From the NCBI GenBank assembly GCA_944393685.1, contig CALYAW010000001.1:267095-331094 (forward strand): a stretch of 64,000 nucleotides of DNA, written 5' to 3'. Source of the stretch: an uncultured Alphaproteobacteria bacterium (GTDB taxonomy: Bacteria; Pseudomonadota; Alphaproteobacteria; RF32; CAG-239). Made by a program: the position numbers and the translations under genes. This document shows, piece by piece, positions 46,916 to 54,953 of this stretch (position 1 is the first letter of the stretch; each line of letters begins with the position of its first letter). The notes under the pieces were generated by a model that saw nothing but the letters and a program-made list of their open reading frames with translations, made no database searches and was not told the origin of the DNA.

Positions 46916-47050
46916 TTAGGCAGAGATTTTTTTACGTCCTCTTGCACGGCGTGCGGCTAAAACCTTGCGTCCGCCGGCAGTGGCCATACGAGCACGGAAA
47001 CCGTGACGACGAGCTCTTACCAATTTGCTGGGTTGATATGTGCGTTTCAT
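46916..47050 (-). CDS. rpmH: 50S ribosomal protein L34
   Basis: 44 residues, [18 protein letters not shown] ... [12 protein letters not shown]; all family positions present. Too short to be listed by a normal size cutoff. First gene of the operon, CGGAG before ATG. Confidence 0.97.
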   Translation of the reverse strand: MKRTYQPSKLVRARRHGFRARMATAGGRKVLAARRARGRKKISA

Positions 47051-47130
47051 ATTATTTCTCCGGTTAGTCAGGTTTTCAAACCTGTTATTATTAGTTAAAG
47101 CTCTCCTGGCGAGAGCTCTCGGACACCTTG

Positions 47131-47159
47131 CTTATAAAAGGAAAATATTTTTCTGTCAA
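47131..47159 (-). promoter_or_regulatory. Promoter of the rpmH operon
   Basis: Minus strand TTGACA, 17-nt spacer, TATAAG: near-consensus. The leader holds two hairpins (CTCTCGCCAGGAGAG and CAGGTTTGAAAACCTG) before rpmH. Confidence 0.85.
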
Positions 47160-47223
47160 GCCTTTATCATGCTTCTGGCTTTATGCCGCCATGATTTAAA
47201 AGGAAGCACTCGAGCAGCCAGTT

Positions 47224-47388
47224 TCAAAAAATGCTTTTGAAATAGTACAAATATTCAACCTTATTTTTGCTCCACAAAATTTCATAACACTCGATAATTT
47301 TCAGATGTTGTTTGATGTCGTTAATGATTTCTTCTTGTTTATTGCGAGCTTTTTCCCACAAGATAAACAGATGTAGTTCTTTAGTCAT
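47224..47388 (-). CDS. 54-residue ORF after leader RNA 2, perhaps a truncated gene
   Basis: Reads MTKELHLFILWEKARNKQEE ... ending YYFKSIF. It lies 25-30 nt after the terminator of structured RNA 2, the same geometry as the tail-collar gene after RNA 1. The first 40 residues recall the N-terminus of a longer family (hydrophobic LFILWE, then ...WS) that I associate with glycan gene clusters; this is memory, not verified. The frame stops shortly after, next to the rpmH promoter, and no continuation is seen in other frames. Confidence 0.45.
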   Translation of the reverse strand: MTKELHLFILWEKARNKQEEIINDIKQHLKIIECYEILWSKNKVEYLYYFKSIF

Positions 47389-47410
47389 GATATTAGTCCA
47401 ACTCTTTGTT

Positions 47411-47447
47411 TAGGTAAAAACAAAACCACCTTAAACAATAAGGTGGT
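47411..47447 (-). terminator. Terminator at the end of leader RNA 2
   Basis: Minus-strand 9-bp stem ACCACCTTA/TAAGGTGGT (47425-47447) with a 5-nt loop, followed by TTTGTTTTT. Its 5' arm shares 2 nt with P1. Confidence 0.85.
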
Positions 47448-47660
47448 CGGAGAGTTCAACAATCATATAGCGTAACATGACTCTTTTGGTCTTTAAAGTC
47501 CAAAGACTTCTGAACATACACCAAAAGCTCCCCGACCATATTATGGAGTCGGGGATATATTCATTGTTATCCGTGTTGAGCAGATAACAAATTGACGATG
47601 TTATATCCTAACACCGTACGCTATAAGAGCCGTTGAAAGCCCGACACTAATTAAAGTGCA
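47411..47660 (-). ncRNA. Structured leader RNA 2 (pseudoknot plus terminator)
   Basis: Read on the minus strand. P1: GTCGG (47641-47645) with CCGAC (47446-47450) and TTCAAC (47632-47637) with GTTGAA (47455-47460). P3: TCAT (47477-47480) with ATGA (47463-47466), 10-nt loop. P2 pseudoknot: ATAGCGTA (47617-47624) with TACGCTAT in the loop (47467-47474). The centre holds CCCCGAC/GTCGGGG and CTTTTGGT/ACCAAAAG hairpins. It ends in a terminator. Same plan as RNA 1, with compensatory base changes in every shared helix. Has a near-consensus promoter. Confidence 0.75.
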
Positions 47661-47665
47661 GAACC

Positions 47666-47694
47666 AATATATGCAAAACAAATAAGAGAGTCAA
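47666..47694 (-). promoter_or_regulatory. Promoter of leader RNA 2
   Basis: Minus strand TTGACT, 17-nt spacer, TATATT, just after the stop of the methyltransferase gene ending at 47698. It shows that RNA 2 is a separate transcription unit. Confidence 0.75.
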
Positions 47695-47697
47695 ATA

Positions 47698-48438
47698 CTA
47701 AACCCAAGAACCGAGAGTTTGTCCACCTCGCAAGATCGCCTCAGCTTGAGGAGAGTATTCACCGGTATCATTGTGGATTATCAGAGGAGGCTGCAAAACA
47801 AGCGGAGTCCTTGAATCTTTACGAGCCGAAAAGATAACTCGTTTGGCATTTTGCCCTTTTTTTGAAATTAAAGGAGTGATTTTAATGTTGCCGAGTTTTC
47901 CATGAATATGAAAAAGAATTTCTTCCAAGGCTTCAGCTCGATTAATCATATAAAAATGCCCTTGAGGTCTAATCATTTTAATACAAAATTTTATCCATTC
48001 GCCAAGATTCGGAACGCTGGAAAAATTGTGTGCCGTTGATTTGCTGTCATTAGGAGAGGGCATGTCTTTTTCAGCATAAGGAGGATTGGAGATAACATGT
48101 GCAAAAGAACAAAAAGGCAAGGGATTCTCTCTGATGTCGGAATTAATAAATCTGACAAAATCAAAACCGTTGGCTTCGGCACTAAGGTTTGCCAATTGAG
48201 CGAGTTGTTTTTGTATCTCTATCCCGCAAACAGAAATATTTTTATCTTTCAGCCGTTTTGCCAAGCATAAAGAAACGGCACCTGTCCCAGAGCCGACATC
48301 AAGAATGTTGTCATTCTGCTTGACATCAACAACCGCCGATGCTAACAACACAGCATCGCTGGAAGCATGATAACCACCTGTGGGTTGAAAAATTTTAACC
48401 CTGCGGTTGAGTAAATAGTCTTCGCTGTAATCTTTCAT
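47698..48438 (-). CDS. TrmN6-like methyltransferase (COG4123 family)
   Basis: 246 residues from ATG at 48438, which has an AGGAGTG site; the frame extends to 48540 without better support and would overlap mntP. SAM motif NILDVGSGTGAVSLCLA and the N6-adenine methylase motif NPPYAEKD are visible. Relatives modify A37 of tRNA1(Val); the exact target is inferred. Confidence 0.88.
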   Translation of the reverse strand: MKDYSEDYLLNRRVKIFQPTGGYHASSDAVLLASAVVDVKQNDNILDVGSGTGAVSLCLAKRLKDKNISVCGIEIQKQLAQLANLSAEANGFDFVRFINSDIRENPLPFCSFAHVISNPPYAEKDMPSPNDSKSTAHNFSSVPNLGEWIKFCIKMIRPQGHFYMINRAEALEEILFHIHGKLGNIKITPLISKKGQNAKRVIFSARKDSRTPLVLQPPLIIHNDTGEYSPQAEAILRGGQTLGSWV

Positions 48439-48509
48439 AATCACTCCTAGAACAAAAACATTATAGCTAAGACAAATCAAAAATCCAGCCCAAATCGACG
48501 GAGCATTAC

Positions 48510-49070
48510 ATGAACTTAACGGAAATATTTTTATTGGCACTGGCTTTGGCGGTAGATGCTTTTGCGGTTTCTTTTTCTTATGGTCTGATCATTAAACAAA
48601 AACGAAAGTTTGCCGCTATAAAATTATCATCAGCCACTGCGGCAGGACAATTTATTATGCCGATTTTGGGGTGGTTTGGAGCAAGCAGCATCTACAAATT
48701 GATAGAGCAAGTAGATCATTGGATAGCTTTTTTTGTCTTTTTAACTTTAGGACTAAAAGTTATCACGGATTCTTTACGTAGTTGTGATTGCCAAGAAAAA
48801 CTAAGCAAAAAACTATCGCTGAAAGTATTGTTTGTTGTCGGTTTTGCCACATCAATAGATGCTTTTGTCAGTGGCTCGATGCTTTATTTTGTCAAGGCTC
48901 CGATATTTACCGCAGCTTTGATTATTGGGCTTACGACGTTTGTTTGTTCCTTAATAGGCTTTAATCTGTGTAAAGTGTTCAAAAGTCTCAAGACAATTTA
49001 TCTTGAACAGACAGCTGGTATCATTTTGATATTGCTGGGGTGCAAAATACTTTACGAGCATCTTTCATAA
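48510..49070 (+). CDS. mntP: Manganese efflux pump MntP
   Basis: 186 residues with six membrane segments. The paired family motifs are LALAVDAFAVSFSYG and ATSIDAFVSGSML, each with the conserved Asp. Exports Mn2+. GGAG before ATG. I see no yybP-ykoY riboswitch in the short 71-nt upstream region. Confidence 0.93.
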   Translation: MNLTEIFLLALALAVDAFAVSFSYGLIIKQKRKFAAIKLSSATAAGQFIMPILGWFGASSIYKLIEQVDHWIAFFVFLTLGLKVITDSLRSCDCQEKLSKKLSLKVLFVVGFATSIDAFVSGSMLYFVKAPIFTAALIIGLTTFVCSLIGFNLCKVFKSLKTIYLEQTAGIILILLGCKILYEHLS

Positions 49071-49087
49071 GAGCAGAAGTCTGAGGT

Positions 49088-49831
49088 TTAGCGTTCTCGC
49101 CAAATAACTTTAGCTCTTGCCAACTCACGGTTATTATTTCCATCGTATGTGTTGACGCTCAAAAAAGCAGTCAAACCGTCATACTCGGTATTCACCATGA
49201 TTTTCTCTCCAAGGTAGCCTTCCTTTTTATATGCAATTTCAATATAGCAAGGAGTGTGTTTAATTCGAAAACCGGAATCAACGGCTTCGCAAGCCCATAG
49301 TACATATACACCATTATTTACATGGCGGTTGAGATCAATATCGTCATAACGTACTCTGAATTTTGCTTGATAATCAATTCTTTCTAAATCTCGGATTTTA
49401 GGAAAGTCGGTTTTTAAGGCTCTGTTTTCCACCAAGTTATATTCCGGCAACCGTTCTTTAAGAGGAATTGGTCTGCGTTTTATAAAGTCAACCATAACCC
49501 ACTGACTTGACGCACGAATAATACTTTTACCGTCGCTGCCAAAAACTTCAAAATCACGCGTCATACTGAGTTTTTTTTCGCCGGATGGCCATGTATCAAT
49601 GCGGATATTCTCATCCATTTTTGGGAGGCGATCAATTTCAATGGCATAATTTGTGCCAACCCAAGTAACTTTGTTTTTAAGACAAAAACGCAACCCAAAA
49701 CCCATTTGTGTAACTTGAGCATAGGCCATATCCTGAAATATATTCATGAGCGTAATCATACGCAATTGATTGTTTCTGTCGCATTCATAGCTACGGATTG
49801 TGTAGTCACGAGAGAGTTTAGTTATTTCCAT
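49088..49831 (-). CDS. Acyl-ACP thioesterase (FatA/FatB type), copy 2
   Basis: 247 residues, double hot-dog family. Motifs: RSYECDRNNQLRMITLMNIF, WVGTNYAIEIDRLP and the catalytic-region DIDLNRHVNNGVYVLW. Releases fatty acids from acyl-ACP in the cytoplasm. It is about half identical by eye to the neighbouring copy upstream and lies 9 nt after it, so it arose by tandem duplication. AAGGA site. Confidence 0.9.
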   Translation of the reverse strand: MEITKLSRDYTIRSYECDRNNQLRMITLMNIFQDMAYAQVTQMGFGLRFCLKNKVTWVGTNYAIEIDRLPKMDENIRIDTWPSGEKKLSMTRDFEVFGSDGKSIIRASSQWVMVDFIKRRPIPLKERLPEYNLVENRALKTDFPKIRDLERIDYQAKFRVRYDDIDLNRHVNNGVYVLWACEAVDSGFRIKHTPCYIEIAYKKEGYLGEKIMVNTEYDGLTAFLSVNTYDGNNNRELARAKVIWRER

Positions 49832-49840
49832 GTTTTTTCC

Positions 49841-50581
49841 TTAACATTGTTTCCATTTAATCAGAACACGAGCCAATTCACGGTTGTTTTCATTGTCGTA
49901 GGTACAAATGCTATGCAGAGTTTGCAAATCATTTTGCTGGGTGGCAACTTTGATCTTTTCTCCCATAAGACCTTCCTTTTTAAAAACAATTTCAATATGC
50001 GTCGGAGTATGATTCAGTCGAAAATTTGCATCGACGGCTTCACTTGCCCAAACGGCATAAACGGCATTGTTAACATGTTTGTTAATATCAATATCATCAA
50101 ACCGAACTCTGAATTTTGCTTCTTCATCGATTCTTTGAATTTCGGGAAGTTTAGGAAAGTCTGTTGCCAAAGAATGTTGAGGGAGAGCTTCGTATTCAGG
50201 TAAATTTTCGCGTAAGCCCACCGGGCGCTTACGATCTAAATCAATCAAAATCCATTGGCTTGAGGCTCGAATAATACTTTGTTCGTTTTCTCCGAACACT
50301 TCAAAATCACGGATTGCTCCGATTCTTTTTTCTTCTGATGGCCATGTTTCAATGCGAATGTTTTCATGCATTCTGGGTAAGCGATCAATCTCAAGTACAT
50401 AGTTTGAGCCAACCCAAGCCAAACCTTTCGATAAAACATACTCCATTCCAAGCCCCATTTCGCAAGCATGATTATCGGCCATATCTTGAAAAATATTCAT
50501 CAAAGTCAAAATTCGCAAATTATTGTTACGATCACATTCATAACTGCGGACATGATAATTTCCCGTAAATTTTTTTTGCAT
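49841..50581 (-). CDS. Acyl-ACP thioesterase (FatA/FatB type), copy 1
   Basis: 246 residues, same family: RSYECDRNNNLRILTLMNIF, WVGSNYVLEIDRLP, DIDINKHVNNAVYAVW. Start MQKKFTGNYHVRSYECD. It directly follows the RNase-J-like gene (1-nt gap). The two copies differ most in the last 70 residues and may prefer different chain lengths (inference). Confidence 0.9.
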   Translation of the reverse strand: MQKKFTGNYHVRSYECDRNNNLRILTLMNIFQDMADNHACEMGLGMEYVLSKGLAWVGSNYVLEIDRLPRMHENIRIETWPSEEKRIGAIRDFEVFGENEQSIIRASSQWILIDLDRKRPVGLRENLPEYEALPQHSLATDFPKLPEIQRIDEEAKFRVRFDDIDINKHVNNAVYAVWASEAVDANFRLNHTPTHIEIVFKKEGLMGEKIKVATQQNDLQTLHSICTYDNENNRELARVLIKWKQC

Positions 50582-50582
50582 T

Positions 50583-52073
50583 TTATCCTCTTTTTTGACG
50601 CATGAGCAACATCATGTTGAATTTGTTACGGCATCTTCTTGCACTAAATGTTCGCTTCAGAAACCCCTCTCCAGAAGTTGGTTTTTGCCATACTTCGTTA
50701 AATGTTGCGCTGCTGCCGCTGTAATTTACAACCAACCACGTAGCAGGCTCTCCGGTTATTAAAGAACATTTTTCGTACTCGAATTTATATAATTGATTAT
50801 TTTGGGGAGTTGTTTCAATCATATTAAATCCGAGATACTGCATCAGTTGTCGGCATCCCTCAACAATATAGCAAGGACAGTGTGTCGGAACAAAAATAGG
50901 TTTTTTCAGCAGATTATTTAAGTATTCATAATCACCGATAAACCCGTGTCCATAGCCTTGGAGTTCAGGTATATCTTGTACCGTAACAAATTTAATATTT
51001 CGTGAATTAAATTGCCCTTTTAGAGGATTGAAAAAAGTTTTAGCAGTAATAATCCCAATACTGTTTTTAGGAGAATCTCCAAAAAAAGTGCCGATGTCAT
51101 TATAGTCGCCGATAACAACGAAAGATTTTCCGGCTTCCGTTATTTTCTGAGGTTTTCCTTCAAAAACCTTAATGCGGTTTTTTGCCATTTTTTCAAAAGA
51201 AATACCATAATTTTTTATTAACTCCAAATACCCGTAAAAATTATCACTTCCATAAAAAATAACATTTTTTTTAGTTTTCAAAGCGGCCAAAAAAGCGATA
51301 AGATACATCTCGGGATGTGTAGGATAGACTGGAATAAAAATTTTATCTTTTCGAGATTTACGAATAATTTTTGCCATTTTTTTGAAGGTGTCTGCTTCCC
51401 GAACGGCAAAACCGTCTTCTGTAATACCGCAAAAATCAGCAACAACATGAGTTATTTTGTCGGCGTAAGTCTTTATTTTTTTTAAGTTTGTCGGTTTTCT
51501 AAAGTAGGTGCTGCTGTCAATTTTCATATCACCTGTATGATATACAACAGCTTTTTTGCTCTTAATAATAAAGCCAAAACTGTCGAAACAAGTGTGAGAT
51601 GCTGCAATAGCTTCAATTTCTAAGGAGCCAATCTTAATTCTATCACCGTCTTTGATGCAAATAAAATCCGGTCGCATATATTCCGGAACCTTAAAGGTCG
51701 CATACAGGTCATCCAGAATCATTTTGGTGTATTTTCCTCCATAAAGCGGAGGCATTAAAAAACCGGCTTTAAGGTAGTGAACAATGCCGTTAAGGTGATC
51801 GGGATGTGAATGTGTCAAAAAAAGAGCTCTCGGATTAAGAAACGGGGTTTTAAGCAAATTCCTTATATCCGGAACAGCCGCCGTAGAATTCTTAATACCG
51901 AGAGCTTGATGATTGTCGAACTTTCCCAAGTCAACAATAATTGTAGTTGCCGCAAGCCCGGATTTTTTAGAAATAATGTCAGTGTACTGATAGCAATGGC
52001 CGCTAATTTGGTCGATATTATTTCCGCCAAGCGGACGCCAATAAAAGCCTGATTCTGCAAAACAGTCTGTCAT
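50583..52073 (-). CDS. RNase J-like metallo-beta-lactamase/beta-CASP protein
   Basis: 496 residues. The metal motif HSHPDH is at His88, His90, Asp92 and His93; VYHTGDMKID carries the next Asp. RNase-J order is kept, but later beta-CASP motifs are altered: VPTHCPCYIVEG stands where RNase J has a PVHGE motif. The C-terminus is basic (RRCRNKFNMMLLMRQKRG). It may be a divergent nuclease or a hydrolase with another substrate. AGGAAATT before ATG. Confidence 0.78.
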   Translation of the reverse strand: MTDCFAESGFYWRPLGGNNIDQISGHCYQYTDIISKKSGLAATTIIVDLGKFDNHQALGIKNSTAAVPDIRNLLKTPFLNPRALFLTHSHPDHLNGIVHYLKAGFLMPPLYGGKYTKMILDDLYATFKVPEYMRPDFICIKDGDRIKIGSLEIEAIAASHTCFDSFGFIIKSKKAVVYHTGDMKIDSSTYFRKPTNLKKIKTYADKITHVVADFCGITEDGFAVREADTFKKMAKIIRKSRKDKIFIPVYPTHPEMYLIAFLAALKTKKNVIFYGSDNFYGYLELIKNYGISFEKMAKNRIKVFEGKPQKITEAGKSFVVIGDYNDIGTFFGDSPKNSIGIITAKTFFNPLKGQFNSRNIKFVTVQDIPELQGYGHGFIGDYEYLNNLLKKPIFVPTHCPCYIVEGCRQLMQYLGFNMIETTPQNNQLYKFEYEKCSLITGEPATWLVVNYSGSSATFNEVWQKPTSGEGFLKRTFSARRCRNKFNMMLLMRQKRG

Positions 52074-52079
52074 AATTTC

Positions 52080-52826
52080 CTAGTGTTGGTTGCGAGCCTC
52101 CTGCCAAGCGGCTAATTTGGCTTCACGCCAAGCATTAGCTTTTTGAGCGGTTTTTGCTCTGTCTATAGTTTTATTTTTAGCAACAGAGCGATTATTTTCA
52201 AGTTTTTTTGTTTCCACATTATCTGCTTGTGCAAACAATTGATTGTTTGCCGATTTTTGAGCCAGTCTGATTGACTGGTAAGCAGAGGCCAGTTTATTTT
52301 TATATCTTTTGGCCTTAAGCGGAATACTTGAATGATAAGCCATGGCGGCTTTAATCCAATCACCTTTTTTTCTTTTGTGAAGTTTTTTCAAAAATTGAGC
52401 AGCATACTCCACATTTTTTTGAGGATCCAAAGCATCTTCTACACTGTCGAAAGCATCGGCGTGATAATAAAGATTTATCTGCATACATCCGACATCAATG
52501 CTTTTTATGCCTTTGGCTTGAAGTCTTTTGACCTCGCGAACGGCTTCGGCTTTTGAGGCAAAGAAACGGCCTTTTCCTTGAGCATTAATAGTCCATGGCC
52601 AAGCAATACTTTGTTGCTTTTGTTCATTCCATCGTCCTGTCTCGACGCTGGAAATGGTTGTTAATAAGTGTTCTTTAATTTGATATTTTTTTTCAAATTT
52701 TTGTGTTGCTTCCATACAAACCAGAGCATCATCTCTAAAATCGGCGTAAGCTCGAGCTTGTACTGGCTGAATAAACATCAGCAATATTAACAAAAACATT
52801 AAATATTTTGATACGAAAAGTCGCAT
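52080..52826 (-). CDS. Lytic transglycosylase-like protein (SLT domain)
   Basis: 248 residues with a signal peptide (LMFLLILLMFIQPVQARA). SLT features: catalytic Glu62 (ISSVETGRWN), DVGCMQINLYYHADAF, NVEYAAQFLKKL and AAMAYHSS. Cleaves peptidoglycan in the periplasm. The C-terminal 60 residues are a Lys/Ala-rich tail. Four genes 49088-52826 run in one direction with gaps under 10 nt. Confidence 0.88.
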   Translation of the reverse strand: MRLFVSKYLMFLLILLMFIQPVQARAYADFRDDALVCMEATQKFEKKYQIKEHLLTTISSVETGRWNEQKQQSIAWPWTINAQGKGRFFASKAEAVREVKRLQAKGIKSIDVGCMQINLYYHADAFDSVEDALDPQKNVEYAAQFLKKLHKRKKGDWIKAAMAYHSSIPLKAKRYKNKLASAYQSIRLAQKSANNQLFAQADNVETKKLENNRSVAKNKTIDRAKTAQKANAWREAKLAAWQEARNQH

Positions 52827-53030
52827 CCCTCTGTTCCCTTAAACCAGCCACAAGTATCCCTCATGCAACAAATATGCCAATTTCAACTTGCTTAACGGCA
52901 AATAAAAAAAACAAAAATAGTTTAAGGTTGGTTTACCAAAATCTGCAGGACATTCTGCCCCTGCAAACCCTAAGCTGCACATAAACATATTCATCTTGCA
53001 GCCACAAAACAAGAGCGGTTTATAACATAT
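52827..53030. other. Intergenic region with an unassigned short frame
   Basis: 204 bases. On the minus strand a 51-codon frame starting MNMFMCSLGFAGAECPADF is open but has no ribosome site. A TGCAG/CTGCA inverted repeat is present. I cannot assign it; it could be a dispersed repeat. Confidence 0.35.
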
Positions 53031-53918
53031 CTATTTTTTAAAATCCAGTAAAAAATTTCCAAGAGCCAGTATTGCCCCGCACAAGTCGTTGCTAACATTT
53101 TGAAAATCAATATTTTTATTGAATGTTTTTTCATCCATATAAAGAGCACGGTTTACTTCAATTTGGAGAGTGTATATGTTTTTTCGAGGCTGACAATAAT
53201 TAAAGGCAATATAAGCACCCGCATAGGGTCTGTTAAATTCAACTCGATAATTGCGAGCTTCCAAAGATTTACTAAGGAATTCTGACATCTGTGTCGGGCA
53301 ACTTTCATCAAACAATGTACACAAACAAAAATCTAAAGGCTTGTCATCATTCATGATGTTGCAAATAATAGAGGGCATTGAGTGGCAATCAATTAAGAGG
53401 CAGAAGCCGAATTTGCGCACACACTTATCAACCAATTGCTTGAGACGTTTATGATAAGGATCATACACATTTTTGATTCGATCCAACGCTTCTTGGTAAG
53501 ATAATTTTCCGTTATAAATATTTTTATTGGGATAGACAATTCTATGCAGCACCCCAAGCCCAACACGGCAACGCCTGCTACCGGCATTTCCAAGACTTTG
53601 CGGAGCGTCAAAAAACATTGTCTCATCAAGTTCGATTTTATCTCGATTAACATCAATAAAGGTTCGAGGAATATTCATGCTTAAAAGCGGAATGCCGGCA
53701 TCAGATGCATTCCTGACTATTTCGGTCATGTAGCAATCTTCTGATGAGCGTAGTTCTTCACGGGTGAGAGCCGTATTATTCAGAAACTCTTGCGGGAACA
53801 AGGTTCCGCTATGAGGAGAAGACATTACAATAGGAAATTTCATGTCTTTGGTATTAAACTCATCAAAGACACATAATTTTTTATAGTCGATTCGAAAATC
53901 AAGTTTACTATCGTTCAT
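53031..53918 (-). CDS. N-formylglutamate amidohydrolase family protein
   Basis: 295 residues. Family motifs: VMSSPHSGTLFP, FIDVNRDKIELD, LLIDCHSMPS, FNRPYAGAYIA and LQIEVNRALYMDE. Known members hydrolyse N-formylglutamate in histidine catabolism. No hut genes are nearby, so the actual substrate may differ. Confidence 0.88.
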   Translation of the reverse strand: MNDSKLDFRIDYKKLCVFDEFNTKDMKFPIVMSSPHSGTLFPQEFLNNTALTREELRSSEDCYMTEIVRNASDAGIPLLSMNIPRTFIDVNRDKIELDETMFFDAPQSLGNAGSRRCRVGLGVLHRIVYPNKNIYNGKLSYQEALDRIKNVYDPYHKRLKQLVDKCVRKFGFCLLIDCHSMPSIICNIMNDDKPLDFCLCTLFDESCPTQMSEFLSKSLEARNYRVEFNRPYAGAYIAFNYCQPRKNIYTLQIEVNRALYMDEKTFNKNIDFQNVSNDLCGAILALGNFLLDFKK

Positions 53919-53977
53919 CCCAAAATCTCTCCACGGAAGAAGTAGAGAGATTCTAGAATAAAAAACTTAACTTTTCG

Positions 53978-54658
53978 CTAATTTGCGGATTTTTTTTGTA
54001 TTAACCAATATTGCCAAAAGATGAAAGCGGCGATTAAAGGTAAAAATAGTTCTGATGTTTCTTCCACAATATTGAGGTTAAGACGCAATTCTTCCGGCAA
54101 AGAGATTCCGTAGCTACGCTTGTAATTTGAAGGAAATCGATCAACAAATTTCCCAAAAACACCTAGGGTGCACAAAGTGGCAATAGACCAAGTTGTAGGG
54201 TTCATCTTAAAAAAGGAAGTAATTAAATGTTTGGTGTATTTAACAGCCAGATACGCAATTAGTACAAAAAAGAGCAAAAGAATACTTCCTGCAATAATTT
54301 TTTCACTTAGAGGATTATTAGGATTAAGAAAGAAGCGAGATTTAAAAGCTGTTGTATCATGAGAGGTAAGCCAATGTTGGATTCCTTTTTCGCGCAAGAA
54401 TGCAGAAACTCCAAGCAAAACGAATATAATAAAATCATTTCTTTTTTCTGTGTTTGTCAGAAAAAATTTAGCAATAAAAATATAAGTCAATAGCAGCGGA
54501 AGATATGCAAAATCGGTAAGCTGCTCCAGCAATCCGGTTTCATCCAATAACAAAGGAAGTTTATCATATTGAAAAACAAAAATACAACACATCCAAAACA
54601 ACCAGACAAGAGAAAAGCAAACCGGAGCAAAAAGGGGAGAAACTAAATATTTTTTCAT
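53978..54658 (-). CDS. Multi-pass membrane protein of unknown function
   Basis: 226 residues with about six membrane segments (CFSLVWLFWMCCIFVF, YLPLLLTYIFIAKFFL, IIAGSILLLFFVLIAYLA, SELFLPLIAAFIFWQYWLI). A conserved-looking loop is FVDRFPSNYKRSYG, followed by LNIVEETSELFLPL. No family recognised. Confidence 0.78.
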   Translation of the reverse strand: MKKYLVSPLFAPVCFSLVWLFWMCCIFVFQYDKLPLLLDETGLLEQLTDFAYLPLLLTYIFIAKFFLTNTEKRNDFIIFVLLGVSAFLREKGIQHWLTSHDTTAFKSRFFLNPNNPLSEKIIAGSILLLFFVLIAYLAVKYTKHLITSFFKMNPTTWSIATLCTLGVFGKFVDRFPSNYKRSYGISLPEELRLNLNIVEETSELFLPLIAAFIFWQYWLIQKKSAN

Positions 54659-54801
54659 GATTTATAAAAGTCCTAAAAGTAAGTTCCAAAAATTGGTAAA
54701 ATATATAATATTTTATGTTAATTTCCAAACAAATGTAAGGTATGACCGAAAAAAAGGCTTGTCAAACTAAAATTAATCGTATAAATAAGATTTTTGTCGT
54801 C

Positions 54802-54877
<76 letters not shown>

Positions 54878-54878
<1 letters not shown>

Positions 54879-54913
54879 TAACAAAACCCCTCCAAACGGA
54901 GGGGTTTTGTTAT
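54878..54913. terminator. Strong bidirectional terminator after tRNA-Val
   Basis: A perfect 16-bp inverted repeat with core ACCCCTCC/GGAGGGGT and an AAAC loop, with A- and T-rich outer arms. Confidence 0.9.
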
Positions 54914-54953
54914 GGAAAGCGCAAGAAGTATAAGCCAACACATTATAAAATCG

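Noticed and set aside
46911..46947. Upstream start of rnpA at 46947
   Set aside because: It would overlap rpmH out of frame; ATG at 46911 directly follows the rpmH stop and gives a normal RnpA N-terminus.
48439..48540. N-terminal extension of the TrmN6-like protein
   Set aside because: Overlaps the divergent mntP start and lacks a ribosome site, while ATG at 48438 has AGGAGTG.
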